DNA of 64,000 nucleotides from Roseburia zhanii. GTDB taxonomy: Bacteria; Bacillota; Clostridia; Lachnospirales; Lachnospiraceae. Shown here piece after piece: positions 1 to 9,190 of the stretch. The DNA lies in the NCBI RefSeq assembly GCF_014287635.1, contig NZ_JACOPH010000003.1, forward strand, positions 62,001 through 126,000, given 5' to 3'. The notes beneath the pieces are model-generated. The model was not told the DNA's origin. It saw only the letters and a list, made by a program, of their open reading frames with translations, and did no database searches. Every line of letters begins with the position of its first letter. Within the stretch, counting starts at the first letter, position 1. The position numbers and the translations under genes are program-made.

Positions 1-1
1 T

Positions 2-1426
2 CAGGAGGCAGCATATGTAAAGACAGAAGATACTTTATATGTCGGTTTATATCTGCCGTCCACTGTCACCTGGAAGGAAAAAGGAATTTCTATAAAACAG
101 GAAACAAAATATCCTTCTGAAAATACAAAGTTTACGGTTTCTGCTTTAGCAGGAAAAAAAAGTATGCCGGTAAATGTAAAACTGCGTGTGCCTTACTGGG
201 CCACAGCAGGATTTACGGTTAAGGTCAATGGAGCAGTAAAGATCACAGATCCTGATGTCAGTACTTATGTAGAACTTACAGATATAAAAGCGGGTGATGT
301 GATAGAAGTCTATATGCCATGGACACTGCACTTAGACCAGACACCGGATACTTTAGACAATGCCATGATCGCAAGTGTGATGTATGGACCATTTGTCATG
401 GCAGCACAGGTTAACAGCGAAGACTGGAAAACACTTATTTTGTCTGATGATCTTAAAAAATCTTTTACCATTTCAAAAGATGAAGAAACAGGATTTCCGG
501 TCTTGACAGCACAAAGATATTCTTTTGCTCCGATGTTTTCCCCACAGTATGCAGTCAAGCCATATGATACTTACTTTAAGATATTATACACAGATGATAC
601 AAAAAGCCGGTGGTTTGAAGTTACGGTCAGAAATGATACCCCGAAAGATGGTACATTTTATACTGATGCAGATATGGTAAAAGAGGGAGACACATTAGTC
701 ATTAGTGCAGTGCCGGAAGATGGATACGTTGTCAGGACATTAGCAGTCAATGGAAGTCAGGTGGAAATGGACAGTGACAATACTTATACAGTACAAAATG
801 TCAGAAAAGACATAGAGATCACCGGAAATTTCAGACTTGCAAATGCAGATAAGACAGATGAAGAACATTTAGAATACAGTGCGTTAGTCACTTCGGATTT
901 TACTTCAAACTGGGAAGATCTAGAAGGGATCATGCGGGACTGGGAACCGGATAAATCGGCTGCCGGAACAGGTAAAGGATGGGGAAACTGGCCACAGCAG
1001 GGTGGTTCAGAGCATTATGTGCAGTATGAATGGGAAGAAGCTGTTACGATGGATCGTTTTGATATCTACTGGTATGATGATGGAGGTGATACGGCGATAC
1101 CGGCAAGCATACAGATCGTGTATAAAAACGCTGACGGCAGATGGAAAGATGCGGTGATGTTATCAGATTATAAAGATGTGATCGAAAAAGATACCTATAA
1201 TACGATCCATATCCGTCCGCTGACAACAACAACCGTAAAACTGATCTTAACTGTACAGGAGGATAAAGCGGCAACCGGTATCTTACGCTGGAAAGTCAGC
1301 AACGAAAATATAAAAGATACAGATCAGGCAGAGCCGGCCGATGTAAATGAAAGAGGCTGGCTGTATCGCATATGGAATGGGCTGGTACAAAATATAAAAA
1401 ATATAATTTTTCATAAAAAGGCTTAA
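2..1426 (+). CDS. DUF1680 glycosidase (GH127/GH146-type), C-terminal part
   Basis: The reading frame is open from the window edge, so the N-terminus and most of the catalytic domain lie outside. The visible 474 residues align throughout with the C-terminal part of the next gene: the end of the DUF1680 catalytic region and its beta-sandwich (LRVPYWA, GPFVMAA), a repeat resembling the bacterial InlB-type repeat (about nt 650-840), and a sandwich domain that looks carbohydrate-binding (about nt 870-1310, WGNWPQ, YWYDDGGDTA). Known members of this family are beta-L-arabinofuranosidases acting on plant arabinans or arabinosylated proteins. Unlike its neighbour it has no FIVAR repeats and no leucine-rich tail; it ends in a short hydrophobic and basic segment (WLYRIWNGLV, then FHKKA). 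Substrate cannot be read from this fragment. Confidence 0.85.
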   Translation, partial: QEAAYVKTEDTLYVGLYLPSTVTWKEKGISIKQETKYPSENTKFTVSALAGKKSMPVNVKLRVPYWATAGFTVKVNGAVKITDPDVSTYVELTDIKAGDVIEVYMPWTLHLDQTPDTLDNAMIASVMYGPFVMAAQVNSEDWKTLILSDDLKKSFTISKDEETGFPVLTAQRYSFAPMFSPQYAVKPYDTYFKILYTDDTKSRWFEVTVRNDTPKDGTFYTDADMVKEGDTLVISAVPEDGYVVRTLAVNGSQVEMDSDNTYTVQNVRKDIEITGNFRLANADKTDEEHLEYSALVTSDFTSNWEDLEGIMRDWEPDKSAAGTGKGWGNWPQQGGSEHYVQYEWEEAVTMDRFDIYWYDDGGDTAIPASIQIVYKNADGRWKDAVMLSDYKDVIEKDTYNTIHIRPLTTTTVKLILTVQEDKAATGILRWKVSNENIKDTDQAEPADVNERGWLYRIWNGLVQNIKNIIFHKKA

Positions 1427-1437
1427 ATTATTATAAG

Positions 1438-1480
1438 CAGTATAAATTTTTATTCTATAAAAGTTTATACTGTTTTTTTA
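1438..1480 (+). terminator. Rho-independent terminator of the upstream glycosidase
   Basis: A 9-bp stem, CAGTATAAA paired with TTTATACTG, starts 12 bases after the stop codon and is followed directly by seven T residues. It separates the two tandem glycosidase genes, which are therefore probably transcribed as separate units. Confidence 0.75.
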
Positions 1481-1502
1481 TACTTATCAGTATAAAGTCA
1501 AT

Positions 1503-1560
1503 GCTCCGCAAGGGCCTCCCTTTAAAATTGCTTATCCCACCTTTGCGGAGCAAAGAGGGA
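1503..1560 (+). promoter_or_regulatory. Hairpin in the 5' region of the large glycosidase gene
   Basis: GCTCCGCAAGG (1503-1513) pairs with CCTTTGCGGAGC (1540-1551) with one unpaired base. CCTCCCT inside the loop could instead pair with AGAGGGA just downstream (1554-1560). The structure lies immediately upstream of the ribosome binding site (AAGGAG, about 1562-1566). There is no T-run, so it is not an obvious terminator; a translational or mRNA-stability role is inference. Confidence 0.35.
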
Positions 1561-1576
1561 AAGGAGAATATGATTT

Positions 1577-4500
1577 ATGGAAAAACGAAAGAGAAATAAA
1601 AGTTTTCAGAAAATGATAGCATATATGCTGTCATTTGTATTTATTTTTACGAGCCTGTTTCCGTATGGTGTAACAGCACAGGCAGAAACAGTTACAGAAG
1701 ACGGATTGATCCTGTATTATGATTTCGTCTTACAGAACAGTTATTCTACAAAAATCCCTGACGCTTCCGGAAATGAGCATGCCGGAGAATTAAAACGTGT
1801 CGGCGGAGGAAGCGTAGAAGGAAATTATTCAATTATTGATACGAACATTTATGGTAAGAGTGTAAAGGCACTTTCACTTCCGGGTGGAAAAGATGGTTCC
1901 TATTTACAGCTCCCGGATGGGATTTTAAATGGTAATGAAGCAGTAACGATCAGTATGTGGGTAAAACTTACCACAGATACCGCATATCAGAGAATCTGGG
2001 ATATCGGAAAGGGAAGCAGTGAGTATATGTATTTATTATCCGATGGTGGTAATGAAGGATTTAAGGGATATGCTTCCGGAATTACAAAGAGTGGATGGAG
2101 CAATGAAAAGGGTGTCCAGAAAGGAACTAATATTGACAAGAACCGCTGGGTACTGACAACGCTTGTTATGGACGGTTCTAAGATGTCCTTATATGAAAAT
2201 GGCAAACAGATCGGTGAAACAACAGATACAAAAATCAGTGTCAATGATCTTGGAGCAACTACGAATAACCTGATCGGATATGGTCAGTTTGGTGATGATC
2301 CGACAAAAGGACAGTTTGCAGAAGTTAAGATCTATAACAAAGCATTGACAGCAGAAAAAATCGCTGCAATGTACAGTGTAAATGATGCAGGGATCGTAGC
2401 AGCAGATAAAGAGGAATTAAACCTTGGAGATACAACTGCTGTAACTGGAGACATTGAACTTCCGACAAAAGGTGCGAATGGATCAGATATCACATGGGTA
2501 AGTGGAAATAGTGCAGTCACGATTGAAAATGGTGTCGCAAAAGTTACCCGTCCGGAAGCCGGAAATGAAAATGTAACAGGTAAATTAACTGCAACGATCA
2601 AATATAACGATGCTACCGATACGAAAGAATTTGACGTTACCGTTATTCCTGCATATACAGATAAACAGAATGCAGAATATGATGCAGACTGGGTAGCAAA
2701 AGAAGTTGGAGATCTTTCTTCCGTAATGTCAGATCTGACACTTCCGGTAGAAGGTGCAAGAGGTTCTGCCATTACATGGAGCAGTGATAATGCAGCGATT
2801 ACGGTAGATGGAAGTGTTGCAAAAGTTACCCGTCCGGCAATTGGATCTGAAAATGCAACCGGTGTTTTAACAGCTACTGTAAAATATGGTGAAGAACAGA
2901 TTCAAAAGAAAGTTGATTTTACAGTTATTGCATTACGTGAGGCAGTAAGTGTAGATCATGTGGAAGATATCAATGTCACAACATTAAAAGGACACAGTCC
3001 ATCTCTTCCAAACTATGCAAAAGTAACTTATACAGACAATTCTACAAATAAAGTAAAAACAGTCTGGCCAACAAAGATCGATGCTTCAAAATATGCAGCA
3101 GCAGGGACGTTTGATGTGGAAGGTTCTTTAGTTGGTGAAACAAAGAAGATCACAGCACATGTAACCGTTGTAGATGAAGAAGAAGCAGAGAAGAGTGTAG
3201 TATCTTCTAATTTTGCCCTTAAAGATATTACCTTAGATAAGGTTGGAGAGAATGGTTCTATCCTGACACAGAACCGTGACAGAGATATTGCTTATCTGAA
3301 ATTGTTAGATAATAAGCGGATGCTTTATAATTTTTATAATACATTCGGACAGAAAGATAAGATTTCAGGTGTCAGCCCATTAGGTGGCTGGGATGAACCG
3401 ACCGGACTTCTTCGCGGACATTCCACAGGACATTATATGTCAGCATTAGCACTTGCTTATGCATCAACAGGTGATGAGACATTAAAGACCAAATTAGATG
3501 AAATGGTTCATGAACTTCGGGAACTGCAGAAGCTTTCCAAAGGAAATGCAAAGGATTTCAAGACAAATGGTGTCAAGACAAGTACATGGAGTACAGACCC
3601 GACAACATGGGGCGAAGGTTTTATCAGTGCATACTCACCGGATCAGTTCGCATTATTAGAGCAGTATACACCATATGGAAGTCCTGATTCAGGTATCTGG
3701 GCACCATACTATACCTTACATAAACTGATCGCAGGTTTCTTAGATGCATATAATTATACGGGAAATACAGAAGCTTTAGAAGCAGCAAAAGGTATCGGCA
3801 CATGGGTATGTAACCGTCTTGGTGCATGCAGTCAGGAACAGCTGACAAAGATGTGGGATATGTATATTGCCGGAGAGTTTGGTGGATTTAATGAATCTTT
3901 GGCACAGTTATATATCATTACCGGAGATCAGACATACTTAAACGGAGCAAAATTATTTGATAACACAACATTCTTTGACAAATTAAAAGTGAATGTAGAC
4001 GATATTGCAACACGTCATGCAAACCAGCACATTCCGCAGATCATCGGTGCGATGGAAACTTATGAAGCAAGTGTAAAAGCCGGAACACCGGAAGTGAAAT
4101 ATTATGATATCGCAGAGAATTTCTGGCAGATGACAGTTTCAAGATATGCTTATTCCATTGGTGGTGTGGGAACAGGTGAAAAATTCACACAGCCATACCA
4201 GCAGGCAAATAGTATTTCAGGTACTACAAACTGTGAAACCTGTGCAGCTTACAATATGTTAAAGCTCACAAAGATGTTAAATAATTATGATCCTGATGAT
4301 GCAGAATATATGGATTATTACGAGAGAACTTTATATAATCAGATCCTTGCATCCCAGACACCGAATGTAACTGCAAATACACACAATGGAACTACTTATA
4401 TGCTTCCGATCGGACCGGGCTCCACAAGAAGCTATGGCGGTGATTATGATTCATTTACCTGCTGTCATGGTACAGGAATGGAAAACCATGTAAAATATCA

Positions 4501-6799
4501 GGAAGCAGCATATGTAAAAACAGATGATACATTATATGTAGGTTTATATCTGCCATCTACTTTAACATGGGAAGAAAAAGGCGTTACAGTAAAACAGGAA
4601 ACAACATTCCCATCTGAAGATACAAAACTTACCGTATCTGGGATCGCAGGAAAAACAGCAGAGTCCTTTAACATGAAATTACGTGTACCATACTGGGCAA
4701 CCAATGGATTTACCGTAAAAGTCAATGGAGAAGAGAAAGTAAAAGCTCCGGAGATCAGTACTTATGTAACATTAGAAGGCATTAAGGCAGGAGATACGAT
4801 CGAGATCAATATGCCTTATACACTTCACCTTGACAAAACACCGGATAAACTTGGAAAATCAGAAGTCGGAAGTGTGATGTATGGACCATTTGTAATGGCA
4901 GCACAGATTAACAGCACAGACTGGAAAACACTTGTATTATCATCTAATCTGTCTGATTCCATCAAAGTGTCAAAAGATACTGCAACAGGATTCCCGACAT
5001 TGTCAGCAAACGGATATAACTTTGCACCGATGTTTGACAAACAGTTTGCAACAGAAGCTTATGACGCATATTTCAAGATCTTAACAGCAGATGATGATGG
5101 AAGTAAATGGTTTGAAGCTAAGATCACAAATAAGACGCCAAAGAATGGTTCCTTTACGATCGATGCTGATATGGTTAAAGAAGGTAACAGTCTTGTGATC
5201 ACAGCAGCACCAAATGATGGCTATATGGTAAAAACACTGACAGTGAACGGTAAAGCCGTACAGATCGGTGAAGACAATACTTATACAGTCACAAATGTAA
5301 GTGAAGATCTGACGATTGAGGGAAGTTTCCGTCTGATCAATCCACCGACACCAGATCCAAAACATTTGGAATTTACAGCAACAGTATCCTCAGATTATAC
5401 TTCAAGCTGGGAGAACTTAGATGGTATTATGAAAGACTGGGAGCCAACGAAATCAGCAGCCGGAACAGGTAAAGGCTGGGGTAACTGGCCACAGACAGCA
5501 GGTTCAGAGCATTATGTACAGTATGAATGGGATACAGAAGTTACCATGAATACATTTAATATTTACTGGTATGATGATGGTGGTGATACTGCAATTCCAG
5601 GAAGCATCAAAGTGATGTATACAGATAAAGACGGAAGCTGGAAAGAAGCGGTAATGCTTTCTAAATATGAAGATGTGATCGCAATCAACCAGTATAATAA
5701 GATCGAACTTGAACCGATCACAACAAGTTCTGTAAAACTTGTTTTAACAGTCAAATCCGGAAAAGCCGCAAATGGTATCTTACGTTGGAAAGTAAGCAAC
5801 GAAGATAAGACACCGGAAGTAGTTGATAAGACAGAATTATCAAACGATATCACAGCAGCAGAATCTAAAGTCGAGAGTGCATATACAGCAGAAAGCTGGA
5901 AAGCATTTGCAGAAGCACTTGCAAACGCAAAGAAAGTTGTAGCCGATGAAAAGGCAACAAAGGCGGATATTGATGCAGCAAAAGCAGCATTAGCAGAAGC
6001 GGTTAACGGACTGGTAGATATAACAGGATTAAATGCAGCTATCAAAGCAGCAGGAGCTAAAGTTGAGAGTGCATATACAGCAGAAAGCTGGAAAGCATTT
6101 GCAGAAGCACTTGCAAACGCAAAGAAAGTTGTAGCCGATGAAAAGGCAACAAAGGCGGATATTGATGCAGCAGAAGTAGCATTAGCAAAAGCAATCAATG
6201 GGCTGAAAGAAAAACCATCCACTGACAATGGAAAAGATGACAAGAATAATGACCAGAATAGCGGACAGAATAATAACCCGAGTGCCGGACAGAATAATGG
6301 TCAGGATAATAGCCAGAACAACAACCAGAATAATAACAGTAATGGAACAGATAACAGCACTACAGCAGCGATCAAAGTTGGTGATACAGTTACTGTAAAA
6401 GGTGTTGTTTATAAAGTAACAAATGCTGACAAGAAAGAAGCAGCAGCAGTAAAACCGAGCAAGAAATCTGCAAAGAGCATTACGATCAAGAATACAGTGA
6501 AGATCAATGGTGTATCCTGCAAGGTTGTATCTATTTCTTCCAAAGCATTTATGGGAATGAAGAAATTAACCAAAGTTACGATTCCAAAGAATGTAAAGAC
6601 CATCGGTTCTAAAGCATTCTACAAAGACTCTAAATTAAAGAGTGTAAAGATCAGCGCTACATCACCGAAGTCAATCGGTAAGAATGCATTCAAGGGCATT
6701 GCTAAGAAAGCAAAGATCGATGTTCCAAACAAACAGCTTAAGAAATATAAGAGCATGTTAAAGAAAGCAAAAACAGCAAGCACAGTAAAAATCAAATAA
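1577..6799 (+). CDS. Secreted multidomain DUF1680 glycosidase (probable beta-L-arabinofuranosidase)
   Basis: This 1740-residue protein has a signal peptide (1-36, cleaved near AQA-ET), a LamG-like domain (about 42-265), two atrophied bacterial Ig domains (272-356, 358-451), a BIG_4-like domain (455-533) and a DUF1680 catalytic region with its beta-sandwich (about 550-1165). Then come an InlB-type repeat (about 1190-1250), a carbohydrate-binding-like sandwich (about 1263-1412), two FIVAR repeats (1417-1545), an Asn/Gln-rich linker (1551-1597) and a leucine-rich (LRR_5-like) tail (1599-1740). E887, C889, C962 and C963 match the Glu/Cys zinc-thiolate site of GH127 enzymes, whose nucleophile is a cysteine (C962 here by position); E868 is the likely acid/base. 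Secretion and plant-arabinoside hydrolysis are expected; surface retention by the tail is inference. AAGGAG lies 10 bases before the ATG. GH146 is the main alternative family. Confidence 0.88.
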   Translation: MEKRKRNKSFQKMIAYMLSFVFIFTSLFPYGVTAQAETVTEDGLILYYDFVLQNSYSTKIPDASGNEHAGELKRVGGGSVEGNYSIIDTNIYGKSVKALSLPGGKDGSYLQLPDGILNGNEAVTISMWVKLTTDTAYQRIWDIGKGSSEYMYLLSDGGNEGFKGYASGITKSGWSNEKGVQKGTNIDKNRWVLTTLVMDGSKMSLYENGKQIGETTDTKISVNDLGATTNNLIGYGQFGDDPTKGQFAEVKIYNKALTAEKIAAMYSVNDAGIVAADKEELNLGDTTAVTGDIELPTKGANGSDITWVSGNSAVTIENGVAKVTRPEAGNENVTGKLTATIKYNDATDTKEFDVTVIPAYTDKQNAEYDADWVAKEVGDLSSVMSDLTLPVEGARGSAITWSSDNAAITVDGSVAKVTRPAIGSENATGVLTATVKYGEEQIQKKVDFTVIALREAVSVDHVEDINVTTLKGHSPSLPNYAKVTYTDNSTNKVKTVWPTKIDASKYAAAGTFDVEGSLVGETKKITAHVTVVDEEEAEKSVVSSNFALKDITLDKVGENGSILTQNRDRDIAYLKLLDNKRMLYNFYNTFGQKDKISGVSPLGGWDEPTGLLRGHSTGHYMSALALAYASTGDETLKTKLDEMVHELRELQKLSKGNAKDFKTNGVKTSTWSTDPTTWGEGFISAYSPDQFALLEQYTPYGSPDSGIWAPYYTLHKLIAGFLDAYNYTGNTEALEAAKGIGTWVCNRLGACSQEQLTKMWDMYIAGEFGGFNESLAQLYIITGDQTYLNGAKLFDNTTFFDKLKVNVDDIATRHANQHIPQIIGAMETYEASVKAGTPEVKYYDIAENFWQMTVSRYAYSIGGVGTGEKFTQPYQQANSISGTTNCETCAAYNMLKLTKMLNNYDPDDAEYMDYYERTLYNQILASQTPNVTANTHNGTTYMLPIGPGSTRSYGGDYDSFTCCHGTGMENHVKYQEAAYVKTDDTLYVGLYLPSTLTWEEKGVTVKQETTFPSEDTKLTVSGIAGKTAESFNMKLRVPYWATNGFTVKVNGEEKVKAPEISTYVTLEGIKAGDTIEINMPYTLHLDKTPDKLGKSEVGSVMYGPFVMAAQINSTDWKTLVLSSNLSDSIKVSKDTATGFPTLSANGYNFAPMFDKQFATEAYDAYFKILTADDDGSKWFEAKITNKTPKNGSFTIDADMVKEGNSLVITAAPNDGYMVKTLTVNGKAVQIGEDNTYTVTNVSEDLTIEGSFRLINPPTPDPKHLEFTATVSSDYTSSWENLDGIMKDWEPTKSAAGTGKGWGNWPQTAGSEHYVQYEWDTEVTMNTFNIYWYDDGGDTAIPGSIKVMYTDKDGSWKEAVMLSKYEDVIAINQYNKIELEPITTSSVKLVLTVKSGKAANGILRWKVSNEDKTPEVVDKTELSNDITAAESKVESAYTAESWKAFAEALANAKKVVADEKATKADIDAAKAALAEAVNGLVDITGLNAAIKAAGAKVESAYTAESWKAFAEALANAKKVVADEKATKADIDAAEVALAKAINGLKEKPSTDNGKDDKNNDQNSGQNNNPSAGQNNGQDNSQNNNQNNNSNGTDNSTTAAIKVGDTVTVKGVVYKVTNADKKEAAAVKPSKKSAKSITIKNTVKINGVSCKVVSISSKAFMGMKKLTKVTIPKNVKTIGSKAFYKDSKLKSVKISATSPKSIGKNAFKGIAKKAKIDVPNKQLKKYKSMLKKAKTASTVKIK
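5873..6172 (+). repeat. 108-bp perfect direct repeat encoding FIVAR modules
   Basis: Bases 5873-5980 and 6065-6172 are identical over 108 bp, with a 192-bp (64-codon) period. They encode the two FIVAR repeats of the glycosidase (core SAYTAESWKAFAEALANA). Perfect identity at synonymous sites implies a recent duplication or gene conversion, and copy number may vary between strains. Confidence 0.9.
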
Positions 6800-6833
6800 A
6801 AGATCGTAAAATCCAATATTTTTCAAAAAAAAC

Positions 6834-6862
6834 TTGCAATACCATTTGTAAAGTGCTATAGT
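6834..6862 (+). promoter_or_regulatory. Promoter of the rimP-nusA-infB operon
   Basis: TTGCAA (6834-6839) and TATAGT (6857-6862) are separated by exactly 17 bases, a good housekeeping-sigma match. It is the only such site in the 150 bases before rimP. Confidence 0.7.
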
Positions 6863-6887
6863 ATTAATGTTGAATAACGATGTATCA

Positions 6888-6917
6888 TTTGAGAGTGGGC
6901 AGACGTCCACTCTCAAA
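6888..6917 (+). promoter_or_regulatory. Leader hairpin of the rimP operon
   Basis: TTTGAGAGTGG pairs perfectly with CCACTCTCAAA (11 bp) around an 8-base loop, about 20 bases after the predicted transcription start. No T-run follows, so it is not a plain terminator. A role in mRNA stability or autoregulation is inference. Confidence 0.45.
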
Positions 6918-6951
6918 TTACGTTTAGACCCGTTGAAGGAAGGTGAAGAGA

Positions 6952-7419
6952 GTGGGAAGAAGAGAAATTTATGAAGAAAAGACGGAGAAGTTTATACTTC
7001 CGATCTTAGAGAAAAATCGGTTCGAACTCGTTGATGTGGAATATGTAAAAGAAGGAAGCACCTGGTATTTACGGGCATATATAGACAAAGAAGGCGGTAT
7101 TACCGTTGACGACTGCGAATCAGTTGCAAGGGAAATGAATGAGATCTTAGACAGGGAAGATTATGTAGAAGATTCCTATGTGTTTGAAGTCAGTTCTCCG
7201 GGACTTGGAAGGCCGTTGAAAAAGGAAAAAGATTATATCCGTAATATGGGAAAAGAAATCGAGATCCGTACTTATCGTGCGATCAGGCATGCAAAAGAAT
7301 TTACAGGAACCTTAAAAGCCTATGATGAAAAGACCGTTACGATCACAGATGAAAACGGAGAAGATGTAGTATTTGAAAAAGCAGATATTGCTCTGGTACG
7401 CCAGGCACTTGATTTTTAA
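6952..7419 (+). CDS. rimP: Ribosome maturation factor RimP
   Basis: RimP assists maturation of the 30S subunit. The 155-residue product has the expected two-part layout: an N-terminal domain (ELVDVEYVKEG, then DCESVAREMNEILD and EVSSPGLGRPL, the most conserved block) and a C-terminal Sm-like barrel (about 85-155). I prefer the GTG at 6952 because GGAAGG (6938-6943) lies 8 bases upstream; an in-frame GTG nine bases earlier overlaps that site. It is the first gene of the classic rimP-nusA-ylxR-ylxQ-infB-rbfA cluster and lies 32 bases before nusA. Length and motifs are normal for the family. Confidence 0.95.
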   Translation: MGRREIYEEKTEKFILPILEKNRFELVDVEYVKEGSTWYLRAYIDKEGGITVDDCESVAREMNEILDREDYVEDSYVFEVSSPGLGRPLKKEKDYIRNMGKEIEIRTYRAIRHAKEFTGTLKAYDEKTVTITDENGEDVVFEKADIALVRQALDF

Positions 7420-7451
7420 AAACGTTAAACGAAAATTAGGAGGATGAAAAA

Positions 7452-8606
7452 ATGAGTAGTAATGAGTTGTTAGATGCGTTGACGATTTTAGAGCAGGAAA
7501 AAAATATCCCAAAGGAAACTCTTTTAGATGCCATTGAAAACTCACTGATCACTGCATGTAAAAATCATTTCGGAAAATCCGAAAATATCAGAGTGCAGAT
7601 CGACCCAAAGACTTGTGAATTTCATGTATATCAGGAGAAGACTGTCGTAGAACAGGTAGACGATCCGGTTACACAGATCAGCCTTGCTAATGCAAAAATG
7701 ATCGATTCTAAGTATGATGTAGATGACATTGTCAATGTAGAAGTAAAGTCCAAAGAATTTGGCAGGATCGCTACACAGAATGCAAAGAATGTCATTTTAC
7801 AGAAGATCAGGGAAGAAGAAAGAAAAGTGATCTATGATGAGTATTACAGTAAAGAAAAAGATGTTGTTACAGGTATTGTCCAGCGTTATGTTGGAAAAAA
7901 TGTAAGTATCAACCTGGGAAAAGTAGATGCGATGCTGACAGAAAACGAACAGGTAAAGGGAGAAGTATTCCAGCCTACAGAACGTATCAAATTATACCTG
8001 TTAGAAGTAAGACCAACAAATAAAGGACCAAAGATCTTAGTTTCAAGAACCCATCCGGAATTGGTGAAACGTCTGTTTGAATCCGAAGTCACAGAAGTAA
8101 AAGACGGTATTGTAGAGATCAAGAGTATTGCAAGAGAAGCAGGCAGCAGAACAAAGATCGCTGTATGGTCAAATGATCCTGATGTAGATCCGGTCGGTGC
8201 ATGTGTCGGTATGAACGGTGCAAGAGTCAATGCGATCGTAAGCGAACTCCGCGGCGAAAAGATCGACATCATCAACTGGAATGAAAATCCGGCGATGCTG
8301 ATCGAGAATGCATTAAGTCCGGCAAAAGTTATTTCTGTCATTGCAGATGCAGAAGAAAAGACGGCAAAAGTAGTTGTTCCTGATTATCAGTTGTCATTAG
8401 CGATCGGAAAAGAAGGACAGAATGCCCGCTTAGCAGCAAGACTTACCGGTTTTAAGATCGATATCAAGAGTGAAACACAGGCAAGAGAAGCCGGTGATTT
8501 CATGGATTATGAGAACGATTATGATGATTATGATGAAGATGAATATTTAGAAGAAGATTATGAAGAACCGGTAGAAGCGGAAGAAGGAAACAGCGATGAC
8601 GAATAA
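7452..8606 (+). CDS. nusA: Transcription termination/antitermination factor NusA
   Basis: NusA binds RNA polymerase and nascent RNA and modulates pausing, termination and antitermination. The 384-residue protein shows the N-terminal polymerase-binding domain (1-125), an S1 domain (about 135-200, [18 protein letters not shown]) and two KH domains (about 230-345, with [12 protein letters not shown] and [16 protein letters not shown]). As in Firmicutes it lacks the C-terminal acidic repeats of the enterobacterial protein and ends instead in a very acidic Asp/Glu/Tyr tail. AGGAGG lies 8 bases before the ATG. The end of the gene overlaps ylxR by 11 bases, indicating translational coupling. Confidence 0.97.
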   Translation: MSSNELLDALTILEQEKNIPKETLLDAIENSLITACKNHFGKSENIRVQIDPKTCEFHVYQEKTVVEQVDDPVTQISLANAKMIDSKYDVDDIVNVEVKSKEFGRIATQNAKNVILQKIREEERKVIYDEYYSKEKDVVTGIVQRYVGKNVSINLGKVDAMLTENEQVKGEVFQPTERIKLYLLEVRPTNKGPKILVSRTHPELVKRLFESEVTEVKDGIVEIKSIAREAGSRTKIAVWSNDPDVDPVGACVGMNGARVNAIVSELRGEKIDIINWNENPAMLIENALSPAKVISVIADAEEKTAKVVVPDYQLSLAIGKEGQNARLAARLTGFKIDIKSETQAREAGDFMDYENDYDDYDEDEYLEEDYEEPVEAEEGNSDDE

Positions 8607-8871
8607 AAAAATTCCAATGAGGCAATGCGTTGGCTGTCGGGAAATGAAGCCAAAGCGTAAGCTCATTCGTGTGATCAGAACTTCAGAAGATGAAATTTTG
8701 ATCGATGCGACCGGAAAGAAAAATGGCAGAGGAGCCTATATCTGTCCGAACAGAGAGTGCCTTGAGAAAGCTGTAAAAAATAAAGGCTTGGAACGTTCCT
8801 TAAAGATTTCTGTTCCACAGGAAATCTATGAAGATTTTGAAAGGGAGATGGGAAATCTTGAAACCAGATAA
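8596..8871 (+). CDS. ylxR: YlxR family RNA-binding protein (DUF448)
   Basis: This 91-residue protein carries the conserved YlxR signature: PMRQCVGCREMKPKRKLIRV near the N-terminus, GRGAYICP in the middle, and a basic helical C-terminal half. The family is a small nucleic-acid-binding fold found almost always between nusA and infB; a regulatory role in transcription, and association with RNase P, have been reported in some bacteria. Its start lies inside the end of nusA and its end overlaps ylxQ, so all three are probably translated together. The four cysteines (two in CVGC, then CP and EC) are typical. Confidence 0.93.
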   Translation: MTNKKIPMRQCVGCREMKPKRKLIRVIRTSEDEILIDATGKKNGRGAYICPNRECLEKAVKNKGLERSLKISVPQEIYEDFEREMGNLETR

Positions 8872-9175
8872 AGTATTATCTATGTTAGGGATCGCAGCAA
8901 AGGCACATGGAGTCGTAAGCGGTGAATATCAGACAGAACATGCGGTAAAATCCGGTGAAGCATATTTGGTGATCGTAGCAGAAGATGCTTCAGAAAATAC
9001 CAGAAAAATGTTTTCAAATATGTGTGAGTTTTATCAGGTTGAGATTGCATTTTATGGAACAAGGGAGAGCCTTGGACATTGTATCGGTAAAGAATTTCGT
9101 GCATCATTGGCAATCGTTGATGAGGGACTTGCAAAATCAGTCAGAAAGAAACTTATACAGACAACAACTGAATAA
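8858..9175 (+). CDS. ylxQ: YlxQ, ribosomal protein L7Ae-like RNA-binding protein
   Basis: The 105-residue product matches the L7Ae/L30e/S12e fold, which recognises kink-turn RNA: VLSMLGIAAKAHGVVSGE, then LVIVAEDAS and a late segment ending ASLAIVDEGLAKSVRKKL. I chose the TTG at 8858, preceded by GGGAG (8843-8847), because family members normally begin only a few residues before KVLSMLG. An in-frame ATG at 8828 would add ten residues that do not resemble the family. The gene overlaps ylxR by 14 bases and ends 15 bases before infB. The exact RNA target is unknown. Confidence 0.88.
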   Translation: MKPDKVLSMLGIAAKAHGVVSGEYQTEHAVKSGEAYLVIVAEDASENTRKMFSNMCEFYQVEIAFYGTRESLGHCIGKEFRASLAIVDEGLAKSVRKKLIQTTTE

Positions 9176-9190
9176 TGGAGGAGTAAGTAT

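Noticed and set aside
5563..6243. Long open frame (226 codons) on the minus strand opposite the FIVAR repeats
   Set aside because: It mirrors an Ala-rich repeated coding region and has no ribosome binding site. The plus strand encodes clear domains there.
8828..8857. ATG at 8828 as the ylxQ start
   Set aside because: It would add ten residues unlike the family and has no ribosome binding site; the TTG at 8858 does.
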